Source: Prolixibacteraceae bacterium (lineage in GTDB: Bacteria; Bacteroidota; Bacteroidia; Bacteroidales; Prolixibacteraceae). From it: 64,000 nt of DNA. Numbering within the stretch: position 1 is the stretch's first letter; each line of letters opens with the position of its first letter. Positions 53,283 through 60,333 of the stretch are shown here, piece after piece. The notes beneath the pieces were generated by a model. It saw only the letters and a list, made by a program, of their open reading frames with translations. It was not told the origin of the DNA and made no database searches. The position numbers and the translations under genes were made by a program. The stretch is from positions 248,001 through 312,000 of the forward strand of contig JAFLKN010000003.1 in the NCBI GenBank assembly GCA_019163175.1. Direction: 5' to 3'.

Positions 53283-53654
53283 ATGAAACTTGGAGCATTT
53301 TCAGTAAGCCTAAGTGTCAAAAACATTAAAGCTTCGAAGCAGTTTTACGAAAACCTTGGTTTTACAGTGTTTGCTGGCGGCCTAGAAATGAATTATCTCA
53401 TCATGAAAAATGGAAATTCGCTAATTGGCTTATTTCAGGGAATGTTTCCGAACAACATTCTAACCTTCAATCCGGGCTGGGACGAAAACGCCAACCTACT
53501 TGAATCGTTCGACGACATCCGGGTCATTCAAAGCCAACTCAAAAAGAATGGCCTCAAATTGGAGAATGAAATAGAAGAAGGCACTTCCGGTCCGGCGAGT
53601 TTTGTAGTCATCGATCCCGATGGGAATGCGGTTCTTTTTGATCAGCACATTTAA
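53283..53654 (+). CDS. VOC-family protein
   Basis: A 123-residue single-domain VOC/glyoxalase-fold protein. The ATG at 53283 is used rather than a TTG at 53247. The two beta-alpha-beta-beta-beta units are visible: VSLSVKNIKASKQFYENLGFTVFAGG and the C-terminal SFVVIDPDGNAVLFDQH. The usual first metal ligand His is replaced by Ser (VSLSV), and the final Glu is Phe-Asp, so a classical metal-dependent glyoxalase reaction is doubtful; binding or resistance roles are possible. It is followed after 28 bp by a DUF4287 gene, so they may be cotranscribed. Domain clear, role unknown. Confidence 0.85.
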   Translation: MKLGAFSVSLSVKNIKASKQFYENLGFTVFAGGLEMNYLIMKNGNSLIGLFQGMFPNNILTFNPGWDENANLLESFDDIRVIQSQLKKNGLKLENEIEEGTSGPASFVVIDPDGNAVLFDQHI

Positions 53655-53682
53655 CTATTTTTCAAAATAAACACACAACATC

Positions 53683-53901
53683 ATGTCATTTCAAGCCTAC
53701 TTAGATAATATTAAAGCCAAAACCGGCAAAAGCCTCGACGACTTCAAAGAACTAGCTGAGGAAAAGGATTTCCTTGCAAATGGAAAATTAAAAGACGGAG
53801 TAAAAGCAGGAGACATTGTGGCCTGGCTCAAAGCAGATTTCGACCTTGGTCACGGACATGCAATGGCCATATTTGCCGCTTTCAAAGGCAAAACTGAATA
53901 G
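53683..53901 (+). CDS. DUF4287 small protein
   Basis: A 72-residue cytoplasmic helical protein: SFQAYLDNIKAKTGKSLDDFKELAEEKDFL, then VKAGDIVAWLKADFDLGHGHAMAIFAAFKG. The pattern of an N-terminal YLDNIKAKTGK helix and the LGHGHAMAI motif is that of DUF4287, a family of unknown function often found alone or fused to DUF5655 domains. The conserved GHGHAM may bind metal or nucleotide. It is 28 bp after a VOC gene. No further function can be given. Confidence 0.85.
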   Translation: MSFQAYLDNIKAKTGKSLDDFKELAEEKDFLANGKLKDGVKAGDIVAWLKADFDLGHGHAMAIFAAFKGKTE

Positions 53902-54015
53902 GAAAATTTACTTCTTCCGGATAAAAAAAATACCTCCTTCCGAATACTTTTCGCACGATTCTATTATCTTGTTTAGGCAGCCTTGATTATATGGCTGTCA
54001 GTAAAACCAGGAAAG

Positions 54016-55299
54016 ATGATTTCGGAAAGTAGCCTTGAAAAATTAAAAATACTGGCAGGAGCAGCCAAATACGATGTGTCGTGCGCTTCGAGCGGCACCA
54101 AACGCAGTAATGTTGCCGGAGGTATTGGCAATTCAGCAGCATGGGGCATTTGCCATAGTTTTACCGAAGACGGGCGCTGCATTTCGCTCATGAAAATCAT
54201 GCTCAGCAATTACTGCATTTACGATTGTGCCTATTGCATAAACCGCAAAAGCAACGATATTCCGCGAACCTCGTTCACTCCCGATGAAGTGGCCAACCTC
54301 ACCATCGAATTTTACCGCCGCAATTACATCGAAGGGCTTTTTCTGAGTTCCGGAGTGTTACGCAGTCCCGATCACACCATGGAACAACTGATTGGCGTAG
54401 CTAAAAAATTGCGCACCGAACACCGATACTTTGGGTACATCCACCTGAAAACCATCCCCGGAGCGAGTCCGCAACTCATAGCCGAAGCGGGTCGCTGGGC
54501 AGACCGACTGAGTGTGAACATTGAAATACCCAGCGAAAATAACCTGAAACTGTTGGCTCCGGATAAAGATTTCAGGAGCGTGCTGGAACCGATGAAAATC
54601 ATTTCAACCGGCATTCTCGAAGCAAAAGAAGAACGGAAACATCACCGAAATGCACCGTCATTTAGTCCAGCCGGGCAAAGCACCCAGTTGATTATTGGCG
54701 CCACGAACGATACCGATCAAACCATTCTGAAACTTTCATCGGCTCTATATTTACGTCGCGACCTGAAACGTGTCTATTATTCGGGCTACATTCCGGTAAA
54801 CAGCTACGACAGTCGTCTTCCGGCATTGAGCGCTCCCCCACTCCGCCGCGAGCACCGGTTGTACCAAGCCGACTGGCTGCTGCGCTTTTATGGTTTCCGT
54901 AGCGATGAAATTGTGAATGCCGAAAATCCGAACCTCGATCTGGAACTCGACCCCAAAGTAAGCTGGGCACTGCGCAATCCGCACCTGTTTCCGGTTGACA
55001 TCAACAAGGCCGATCCGCTGATGCTGCTTCGTGTTCCGGGTATGGGAACCCATTCGGTACAACTGATTCTCATGGCGCGACAACACAACCGGCTCAATTC
55101 ATCGCACCTGAAGAAAATGGGCGTTGTAATGAAACGTGCCCGGTATTTTATAACCTGCAACGAACTCCGTTCGCAGAACATTCAGGATTTGAAACCCGAA
55201 ATTGTCCGCCAGCTTTTGCTCGAAAAAAAACCAGTTGGCAACGATGGCGCCGTGCAATTGAAACTGTTTCATGCGGTAATGCCCGCGCTAAAACAATAA
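54016..55299 (+). CDS. Putative DNA modification/repair radical SAM protein
   Basis: A 427-residue radical SAM enzyme. I use the ATG at 54016; a TTG at 53983 is also in frame. The SAM cluster ligands are Cys67, Cys71 and Cys74 (NYCIYDCAYCINRK, the CxxxCxxC pattern). Three further Cys lie before it. The C-terminal part has helix-hairpin-helix sequence (VDINKADPLMLLRVPGMGTHSVQLILMA), typical for DNA binding. This layout matches the radical SAM family that occurs next to a TIGR03915/uracil-DNA-glycosylase-like partner, thought to repair or modify DNA. The partner gene follows at 55474. The exact reaction is not established. Confidence 0.9.
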   Translation: MISESSLEKLKILAGAAKYDVSCASSGTKRSNVAGGIGNSAAWGICHSFTEDGRCISLMKIMLSNYCIYDCAYCINRKSNDIPRTSFTPDEVANLTIEFYRRNYIEGLFLSSGVLRSPDHTMEQLIGVAKKLRTEHRYFGYIHLKTIPGASPQLIAEAGRWADRLSVNIEIPSENNLKLLAPDKDFRSVLEPMKIISTGILEAKEERKHHRNAPSFSPAGQSTQLIIGATNDTDQTILKLSSALYLRRDLKRVYYSGYIPVNSYDSRLPALSAPPLRREHRLYQADWLLRFYGFRSDEIVNAENPNLDLELDPKVSWALRNPHLFPVDINKADPLMLLRVPGMGTHSVQLILMARQHNRLNSSHLKKMGVVMKRARYFITCNELRSQNIQDLKPEIVRQLLLEKKPVGNDGAVQLKLFHAVMPALKQ

Positions 55300-55473
55300 G
55301 CAGTGGTCAGTCGCAGAGGGCAACTACAAGTCATTTCATAGTCATTAAGTCATTCATTGTCATAGTTTGTCTGCTGTTTGAATAATGCGCTACGATTAAA
55401 TGACGTGAAACAAATGACAATTAATGACCCTTTGACTTGAAATTTGGAACCTGAAATTTGGAACTTTTAACTC
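55300..55473. repeat. Phrase-like repetitive spacer, copy A
   Basis: The spacer between the two DNA-repair genes contains GTCAGTCGCAG, repeated GTCATT units and their inverted partners (AATGACGTGAAACAAATGAC, then AATTAATGAC), and two near-identical pieces (GAAATTTGGAACCT / GAAATTTGGAACTT). The 20-mer AATGACGTGAAACAAATGAC matches, in inverted form with one mismatch, the spacer between trpE and trpG (58324-58343 region). It is a dispersed repeat, not coding. Confidence 0.65.
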
Positions 55474-56244
55474 ATGAACATCTTCTCATTCGACAATACC
55501 TTTGAAGGGCTGCTGACTTTGGTTTTTGAAAGCTACCGGCTGAAACTCTTTCCTGATGAAATCCTTTCAGGAGAAGGGAGTCAGAATGTTCTGTTTGGTT
55601 CAAGCATTACCATCGGAACCAACGACCAAAAAGCCGAACGTGTCTGGAATGGAATTATCGCTCATTCGTCGGAAGTAAACGCACACCGCATTTACCGGAC
55701 TTTCCTGTCAGGACAAACCGATACGCCTTTGCTGCTGGTGAAATTCATCCGGCTAATAATTGATTCCAACCGAAACCAGGAAACCAATTTTTCAGAACCG
55801 GTGGTCGTTGAAGTCAATAAACTGCACCAGAAAGTCTGCAAGGAAGCCCACCGGGTTCAGATGTTTGTGCGGTTTCAGAAGACCATTGAAGACAGTTATT
55901 ACGCATCATTTGCCCCGATGTACGATGTTCTTCCGCTGTGCATTCCACATTTCAAAGACCGTTTTGCCGATCAATTGTGGATTATTTACGACCTGAAACG
56001 CAACTATGGCTTTTTGTACGACCTGAAAAATGTTACCCGTGTGGTGTTCGACGAACTGAAAGTGAATCCACAGAACGGACAGTTGCATTCCTCCCTTTTG
56101 GCCGATGACGAAAAACTCTTTCAGCAACTATGGAAACAATACTACAAAAGCATCTGCATTCTGGAACGTAAGAACCCCAAAGTACACCGTCAACTTCTGC
56201 CCCAACGCTTCTGGAAATACCTTCCGGAGAAAGGCGTTTTATGA
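55474..56244 (+). CDS. TIGR03915-family putative DNA repair protein
   Basis: A 256-residue protein, the usual partner of the radical SAM DNA-repair enzyme upstream. Recognisable features are the start FSFDNTFEGLLTLVFESYRLKLFPDEI, the central VCKEAHRVQMFVRFQKTIEDSYYASFAPMYDVLPLCIPHFKDRFADQLWIIYDLKRNYGFLYD block, and the end NPKVHRQLLPQRFWKYLPE. In many bacteria this domain is fused to a uracil-DNA-glycosylase-like domain; here it stands alone, so the glycosylase part is absent or elsewhere. The biochemical role is not known. A phrase-like repeat lies between the two genes, but they are still probably one unit. Confidence 0.88.
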   Translation: MNIFSFDNTFEGLLTLVFESYRLKLFPDEILSGEGSQNVLFGSSITIGTNDQKAERVWNGIIAHSSEVNAHRIYRTFLSGQTDTPLLLVKFIRLIIDSNRNQETNFSEPVVVEVNKLHQKVCKEAHRVQMFVRFQKTIEDSYYASFAPMYDVLPLCIPHFKDRFADQLWIIYDLKRNYGFLYDLKNVTRVVFDELKVNPQNGQLHSSLLADDEKLFQQLWKQYYKSICILERKNPKVHRQLLPQRFWKYLPEKGVL

Positions 56245-56280
56245 AAATTTGGAGTCGTGAAAAACTTTATTTCCTGAACG

Positions 56281-56310
56281 CTTGTTATTGTGGTATTAAT
56301 TTTATTTTTT
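56281..56310 (+). promoter_or_regulatory. Candidate promoter of the trp operon
   Basis: CTTG (56281-56284), an 18-bp spacer and TATTTTTT (56303-56310; one mismatch to TAnnTTTG) are followed by the first leader peptide 23 bp later. There is no Trp-repressor palindrome that I recognise. Confidence 0.4.
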
Positions 56311-56332
56311 TGCTGCATCAAAAAAGTACAAA

Positions 56333-56398
56333 ATGATCAAAAATACAAATACAGTATGGTGTCCGTGGTGGGGTCTTCTCGTTAACTCGAGGGGTTAA
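56333..56398 (+). CDS. trpL: First trp leader peptide (three Trp codons)
   Basis: A 21-codon reading frame, too short for ordinary gene calling. It starts at ATG 56333 after an A-rich ribosome-binding region and ends with TAA at 56396-56398. Codons 9-13 read Trp-Cys-Pro-Trp-Trp (TGG at 56357, 56366 and 56369). A ribosome short of tryptophanyl-tRNA would stall there. A U-tailed terminator follows 32 nt after the stop, and trpE is the next long gene. The peptide itself has no expected function. The Trp run and position are directly seen; regulation by stalling is inferred from classical trp attenuation. Confidence 0.85.
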   Translation: MIKNTNTVWCPWWGLLVNSRG

Positions 56399-56461
56399 AG
56401 CCATATTTGTATTTTTTCAAAATATAATGGCCTGCTCCTCAAAAGCAGGTTTTTTGTTTTT
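56375..56461 (+). promoter_or_regulatory. First trp attenuator
   Basis: Region 1 CTTCTCG (56375-56381) can pair with region 2 CGAGGGG (56388-56394). Region 2 GAGGGG (56389-56394) can instead pair with region 3 CTCCTC (56435-56440), forming an antiterminator. The terminator is CCTGCT (56431-56436) with AGCAGG (56444-56449), followed by TTTTTTGTTTTT. The antiterminator uses part of the terminator's left arm and loop. A ribosome at the stop codon (56396-56398) would cover region 2, while one stalled at the Trp codons would free it. Another imperfect pairing (GCCAT, 56400-56404, with ATGGC, 56427-56431) is also possible. Confidence 0.75.
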
Positions 56462-56486
56462 ATTAGGTAAGCTTGGAAGATAAAAG

Positions 56487-56555
56487 ATGATGAATTCGAT
56501 AAAAAATATTTGGTGGTGGCACAGAAACTTTTCGCAAACCCGTGGAAGGAAGTAG
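56487..56555 (+). CDS. trpL: Second trp leader peptide (Trp-Trp-Trp)
   Basis: A 22-codon reading frame from ATG 56487 (a second ATG is at 56490) to TAG 56553-56555, preceded by GGAAGA 7-12 bp upstream, a better ribosome site than is usual here. Codons 9-11 are three consecutive TGG (56511-56519), followed by a basic stretch. It has the same layout as the first leader: Met, Asn/Lys-rich start, Trp cluster at codon 9, stop about 35 nt later. The stretch between the first terminator and this frame is only 25 nt, so transcripts that escape the first terminator must pass this one before trpE. The two leaders may have arisen by duplication. Confidence 0.85.
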   Translation: MMNSIKNIWWWHRNFSQTRGRK

Positions 56556-56618
56556 CTATCATTGTAAAAAAATGAACAAAAAAGCGGCTTATCGGAACAC
56601 GGTAAGCCGCTTTTTTTT
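56527..56618 (+). promoter_or_regulatory. Second trp attenuator
   Basis: The terminator is AAAGCGGCTTA (56581-56591) with TAAGCCGCTTT (56603-56613), with A-run before and T-run to 56618, stronger than the first. The segment AAGTAGCT (56550-56557), which spans the leader stop codon, can pair with AGCGGCTT (56583-56590) at seven of eight positions and would block the terminator. ACTTTT (56527-56532) can pair with GGAAGT (56548-56553) as the region 1-2 hairpin. This again fits Trp-codon stalling control. Confidence 0.72.
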
Positions 56619-56634
56619 AGTGGCCCCCTTCTTA

Positions 56635-56728
56635 TTCCCCCCAAATGGGGGAAAGCTTAGGACACTGAAAAGAATGAAATCCCAGCCCTGTAAGGGCGAC
56701 ATATAATAGCCCGGGGCAACGCCCCGGG
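56635..56728. repeat. REP-like palindromes before trpE
   Basis: Three short palindromes in a row: TTCCCCC...GGGGGAA (56635-56653), GCCCT-gta-AGGGC (56685-56697) and CCCGGGGC-aac-GCCCCGGG (56710-56728), the last two separated by GACATATAATAG. The GCCCT/ATATAATAG/CCCGGGGC combination is of the dispersed Bacteroidota repeat type. It lies between the second attenuator and trpE and is part of the trp leader RNA. Confidence 0.7.
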
Positions 56729-56749
56729 TAGAAAGAACAAAGAAGAATG

Positions 56750-56797
56750 CCGTCCGCGAGAAAATGAAATACAAAACAAAAATTCTCTCTCGGACGG
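56750..56797. repeat. Inverted repeat upstream of trpE
   Basis: CCGTCCG (56750-56756) and CGGACGG (56791-56797) are exact inverted copies with partial inner pairing (GAGAA with TTCTC) and an A-rich loop. There is no T-run, so it is not a terminator. It may be another dispersed repeat or an mRNA structure. Confidence 0.5.
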
Positions 56798-56871
56798 AAA
56801 GGCAAAGAACAAATTCAGAATAAAAAACAAAGACAATAAATACAACGATTACAACAAAAACATCATATCGC

Positions 56872-58281
56872 ATGAAAGAAATTAATGTACAAGTCAGCGT
56901 AAAAAAGATACTTGCCGACACCTTAACTCCGGTGAGTGTTTACCTGAAATTCAGGGATTTATTCCCGAATTCGATATTGCTCGAAAGTTCCGACTATCAC
57001 GGGCACGAAAATGCCTATTCGTTCATCTGCATCAAGCCAATGGCCTGCTTTACCGCCGATAGTGGCGAAATCACGATCGAATACAATGGCCGCGAAAAGT
57101 TGAACAAAATCGTTTCTCCGGAATGTCGGGTCGATCAGCAATTGGACGCGTTTTTTAAGTCGTTCAAATTATCCGGAGAAACAGAGAACCTTCCTGCCAA
57201 CGGACTTTTCGGCTACATCAGTTATGATGCGGTAAAGTATTTCGAAAAAATTGAAATCACTGCGGAAAAGAAAGAAGCGTACTCGGTTCCGGAAGTGAAG
57301 TACTGTTTTTACAAATATATTGTGGCTATCGATCACCACAAAGACATGATTTACCTGATCGAAAACCTGATGGAAGGCGAAACCAAAGAGATTGGCCAAA
57401 TTGAATCTTTGCTCCGGAACCTGACATTTTCGCCTACTCAGTTTGATACTGTTGGAGACGAAGTTTCGAACATCACCAATGAAGAGTACAAGTACATGGT
57501 GAGCAAAGGCAAGGAACATTGTTTCCGCGGCGACGTTTTCCAGATTGTTCTTTCGCGCCAGTTTTCGCAACCGTTTAAAGGCGACGAATTCAACGTTTAC
57601 AGGGCCTTGCGCTCGGTAAATCCTTCTCCGTATTTGTTCTTCTTCGACTACGGAACTTACCGGATATTTGGATCAAGTCCTGAAGCTGAACTACGAATTA
57701 AGAAAGACCGTGCCATCATCAACCCGATTGCCGGAACTTTTAAACGTTCCGGAAACGATGATGAGGACCGCCGTTCAGCAGAACGTTTGTGTGCCGACCC
57801 AAAAGAAAATGCTGAACATGTGATGCTGGTCGATCTGGCCCGTAACGACCTGAGCCGCAATGCCAGCGATGTTCGGGTTGACAGCTACCGACAGGTTCAG
57901 TACTTTTCTCATGTCATTCATTTGGTGTCCGAAGTTTCAGGTAAATTGCCCGAAAATACCAACATGATCACCGTTTTGGGCGATTCGTTTCCGGCAGGAA
58001 CATTATCAGGAGCTCCGAAACACCGTGCCATGCAATTGATCGACACTTACGAAAACCAGCGTCGCAGCTATTATGGCGGATGCATTGGTTATCTGGGATT
58101 CGACAATTCTTTGAATCATGCCATCATGATTCGTTCTTTCCTCAGCAAAGGAAATACTTTGTACTATCAGGCAGGTGCCGGTGTGGTTGCCGATTCGCAG
58201 GAAGAAAGCGAACTTCAGGAAGTAAACAACAAACTGGCGGCTTTGAAAAAAGCGCTGGAAATAGCGAAAGAGATAAACTAG
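56872..58281 (+). CDS. trpE: Anthranilate synthase component I
   Basis: A 469-residue chorismate-using enzyme. With TrpG it makes anthranilate, the first step of tryptophan synthesis. The tryptophan feedback-binding motif LLESS is at 36-40. The catalytic domain has the conserved FRGDVFQIVLSRQF, NPSPYLFFF, IFGSSPEAEL, INPIAGTFKR and DLARNDLSRNA blocks, and ends with PAGTLSGAPKHRAMQLID and YYGGCIGYLGFD. So it should be feedback-inhibited by Trp as well as attenuated at the RNA level. It is the first structural gene after the tandem leader. The next gene, trpG, is separated by a repeat-filled 153-bp spacer. Confidence 0.97.
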   Translation: MKEINVQVSVKKILADTLTPVSVYLKFRDLFPNSILLESSDYHGHENAYSFICIKPMACFTADSGEITIEYNGREKLNKIVSPECRVDQQLDAFFKSFKLSGETENLPANGLFGYISYDAVKYFEKIEITAEKKEAYSVPEVKYCFYKYIVAIDHHKDMIYLIENLMEGETKEIGQIESLLRNLTFSPTQFDTVGDEVSNITNEEYKYMVSKGKEHCFRGDVFQIVLSRQFSQPFKGDEFNVYRALRSVNPSPYLFFFDYGTYRIFGSSPEAELRIKKDRAIINPIAGTFKRSGNDDEDRRSAERLCADPKENAEHVMLVDLARNDLSRNASDVRVDSYRQVQYFSHVIHLVSEVSGKLPENTNMITVLGDSFPAGTLSGAPKHRAMQLIDTYENQRRSYYGGCIGYLGFDNSLNHAIMIRSFLSKGNTLYYQAGAGVVADSQEESELQEVNNKLAALKKALEIAKEIN

Positions 58282-58434
58282 TAGGCAGTCTCAGTGTTCA
58301 GTAGCCTTTGGTCATTGTTGTCATTCGTTTCACGTCATTAATTGTCATTAGCTACGCGTCAGATTACAATGAATGACAACCAATGACTGAATGACAATAA
58401 ATGACAAATTTTAAAACTTGAAACTTATACCATC
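58282..58434. repeat. Phrase-like repetitive spacer, copy B (trpE-trpG)
   Basis: The spacer is made of GTCATT units on one side (GTCATTGTTGTCATTCG, ACGTCATTAATTGTCATT) and their inverse on the other (AATGAATGACAACCAATGAC, AATGACAATAAATGAC), so it can fold into long imperfect stems. GTCATTCGTTTCACGTCATT is the inverse of a 20-mer at copy A with one mismatch. It ends in AAACTTGAAACTTA, like other trp spacers. Confidence 0.65.
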
Positions 58435-59034
58435 ATGAAAATAGTAGTCATAGATAATTACGATTCGTTCACGTATAACCTGGTGCATGCCATCAAGAAA
58501 ATATCGGGTTTGCCGGTTGATGTGTTTCGGAACGATGAAATTGCTTTGGACGATCTGGAGCAATACGATAAAATTGTGTTGTCACCGGGTCCGGGAATTC
58601 CAGAGGAAGCCGGATTATTGCTCGACATTATCCGTAGATTTGGACCCAGTAAGAGTATGTTGGGTGTGTGTCTCGGGCATCAGGCCATTGGCGAAGCTTT
58701 TGGCGGAACGCTCACCAACATGAACCGCGTTTTGCATGGAATTGCGACGCCGGTAAACAAAACCAAAGCTGAAACGGTACTTTTCGAAGGACTTCCGGAA
58801 ACTTTCGCAGTTGGGCGGTATCATTCATGGATTGTCAATGAACCTGATCTTCCGGAGTGTTTGCAGATAACCAGTTACGACGACAAGGGACTGATCATGT
58901 CGATGAAACACACTACTTTTGATGTCGAAGGCGTTCAGTTTCATCCCGAGTCGGTGCTGACTCCATTGGGAGAGAAAATGATTGAGAACTGGCTGAAAGC
59001 CTCCCCCAACCCCTCCGAAGGAGGGGCTTTGTAA
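58435..59034 (+). CDS. trpG: Anthranilate synthase component II (glutamine amidotransferase)
   Basis: A 199-residue class I glutamine amidotransferase that feeds ammonia to TrpE. The catalytic triad is Cys79 (GVCLGHQAIGEAFGG), His170 and Glu172 (VQFHPES). The oxyanion PGPG motif is at 51-54. It may also serve aminodeoxychorismate synthase (PabA role); no pab genes are here. The last ten residues (SPNPSEGGAL) are encoded by a palindromic dispersed repeat that runs over the stop codon, so the original C-terminus was probably replaced. The active site is far from this tail, so function should be kept. Confidence 0.96.
   Translation: MKIVVIDNYDSFTYNLVHAIKKISGLPVDVFRNDEIALDDLEQYDKIVLSPGPGIPEEAGLLLDIIRRFGPSKSMLGVCLGHQAIGEAFGGTLTNMNRVLHGIATPVNKTKAETVLFEGLPETFAVGRYHSWIVNEPDLPECLQITSYDDKGLIMSMKHTTFDVEGVQFHPESVLTPLGEKMIENWLKASPNPSEGGAL
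59001..59030. repeat. Palindromic repeat forming the 3' end of trpG
   Basis: CCCCTCC-gaa-GGAGGGG (59010-59026), preceded by CTCCCCCAA, is a dispersed-repeat palindrome lying inside the coding sequence. It encodes the final residues of TrpG before the TAA at 59032-59034. Confidence 0.7.
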
Positions 59035-59071
59035 GTCGCCTATTTTGTCGTACATACAACGATCAAAGTCA

Positions 59072-59117
59072 GTCCCATCGGGACGTAATATTTGTAGCCC
59101 CGGCTTTCAAGCCGGGG
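59072..59117. repeat. REP-like palindrome pair (trpG-trpD)
   Basis: GTCCC-atc-GGGAC (59072-59084) and CCCCGGC-tttcaa-GCCGGGG (59098-59117) with GTAATATTTGTAG between them. The layout (small palindrome, AT-rich linker, GC-rich palindrome) is the same as at 56685-56728. Confidence 0.7.
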
Positions 59118-59138
59118 TAAAGAGAATTCAAAAGTTTG

Positions 59139-59185
59139 GCGCCGACGCACAAATCTATAACAGGGCGTTCCTGTTCTTTCGGCGC
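59139..59185. repeat. Nested hairpin before trpD
   Basis: GCGCCGA (59139-59145) pairs with TCGGCGC (59179-59185), and AACAGG (59159-59164) with CCTGTT (59170-59175) inside it. It has no T-run and lies 42 bp before the trpD start. Confidence 0.5.
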
Positions 59186-59227
59186 AATAGTGAAGCTTTT
59201 GATATTAATATTTGAAATAAAAAAAGA

Positions 59228-60226
59228 ATGAAGGATATTTTAAATTACTTATTTTCCGGAAATTCGCTTTCCAAAGAAGAAGCTCGCAACATACTTGTCA
59301 GCATTGCTGAAGGGCAGTTCTCGGATGCCGAAATTGCTTCGTTCCTGACTGTTTTCCGGATGCGCCGCATCACCGCCTCAGAATTAGCCGGTTTCCGTCA
59401 GGCATTGCTCGAATTGTGCGTGGCCGTCGACCTATCAGAATACAATACCATTGATGTTGTGGGTACCGGTGGCGATGGAAAAGACACCTTCAATATCTCG
59501 ACACTCAGTGCTTTTGTATTGGCTGGTGCAGGCATTAAAGTAACCAAGCATGGAAACTACGGACTATCATCGGTGAGCGGATCGTCAAACATGTTTGAGT
59601 ATTTTGGTTATCAATTCAGCAACAATCAAGATAAATTGCGCCGCGAAGTGGAAGAAGCCGGAATCTGCTTTCTCCATGCACCGCTGTTTCACCCGGCCAT
59701 GAAAAGTGTTGGTTCGGTGAGAAAAGCGCTGAAGGTGAAAACGCTGTTTAATATGATGGGGCCAATTATTAATCCTTCGTTTCCGAAAAACCAATTGGTG
59801 GGCGTTTACGATTTGGACGTGATGGATCTTTATCATCAGGTTTTCAGAGAAAGTGGCCAGAATTACATCATTGTGAACAGTCTGGATGGTTACGACGAAA
59901 TTTCACTAACTGGCGATGCGCGTTTTGTGTCAAACCGGACCGAGGACAGCCTTTCTCCTGCCGATTTTGGGTTTTCGTCGGTCAAACAGGAAGAACTTTA
60001 TGGTGGAGAAACAGTTGCCGATGCTGCAAAAATATTTAGAAGCGTTTTGGAAATGACAGCTACCGACGCTCAGAAAAACGTAGTAATTGCCAATACCGCG
60101 CTGGGAATTCAATGTGTTTATCCTGAAAAGGCTTTGGCTAATTGTGTTGCCGAAGCCTCCGAATCATTGCATTCGGGAAAGGCACTGTCTGCATTTAAAA
60201 AGCTGATGGACTTGAACAGTAAATAG
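59228..60226 (+). CDS. trpD: Anthranilate phosphoribosyltransferase
   Basis: A 332-residue type III phosphoribosyltransferase that joins anthranilate to PRPP. The N-terminal helical domain (YLFSGNSLSKEEARNILVSIAEGQFSDAEIASFLTVFRMR) is standard. The PRPP loop GTGGDGKDTFNIST is at 79-92, followed by KHGNYGLSSVSGSSNMFEYFGY. A usual KHGNRSVSS has Tyr-Gly-Leu here instead of Arg-Ser-Val, a known kind of variation in Bacteroidota; a contribution to anthranilate binding could differ. The metal and PRPP-binding Asp-Glu pair is in the GYDEIS segment. It follows trpG after 193 bp of repeats. Confidence 0.96.
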   Translation: MKDILNYLFSGNSLSKEEARNILVSIAEGQFSDAEIASFLTVFRMRRITASELAGFRQALLELCVAVDLSEYNTIDVVGTGGDGKDTFNISTLSAFVLAGAGIKVTKHGNYGLSSVSGSSNMFEYFGYQFSNNQDKLRREVEEAGICFLHAPLFHPAMKSVGSVRKALKVKTLFNMMGPIINPSFPKNQLVGVYDLDVMDLYHQVFRESGQNYIIVNSLDGYDEISLTGDARFVSNRTEDSLSPADFGFSSVKQEELYGGETVADAAKIFRSVLEMTATDAQKNVVIANTALGIQCVYPEKALANCVAEASESLHSGKALSAFKKLMDLNSK

Positions 60227-60249
60227 TGATCAGTCGCAGTTTACACAAG

Positions 60250-60302
60250 AAGTCCGAAGTCCGAAGAGCCGCTCCCTGAGTAGCGCAGCGTATCGAAGGG
60301 AG
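60250..60302. repeat. Tandem and palindromic repeats in the trpD-trpC spacer
   Basis: GAAGTCC is repeated in tandem (60249-60262). CTCCCT (60272-60277) pairs with AGGGAG (60297-60302) around a GAGTAGCGCAGCGTATCGA core. Just upstream is ATCAGTCGCAG, shared with copy A at 55312. The spacer ends in AATTTGAAACTTG, like the other phrase-type spacers. Confidence 0.6.
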
Positions 60303-60333
60303 TAATAATAGCATACAATTTGAAACTTGATTT

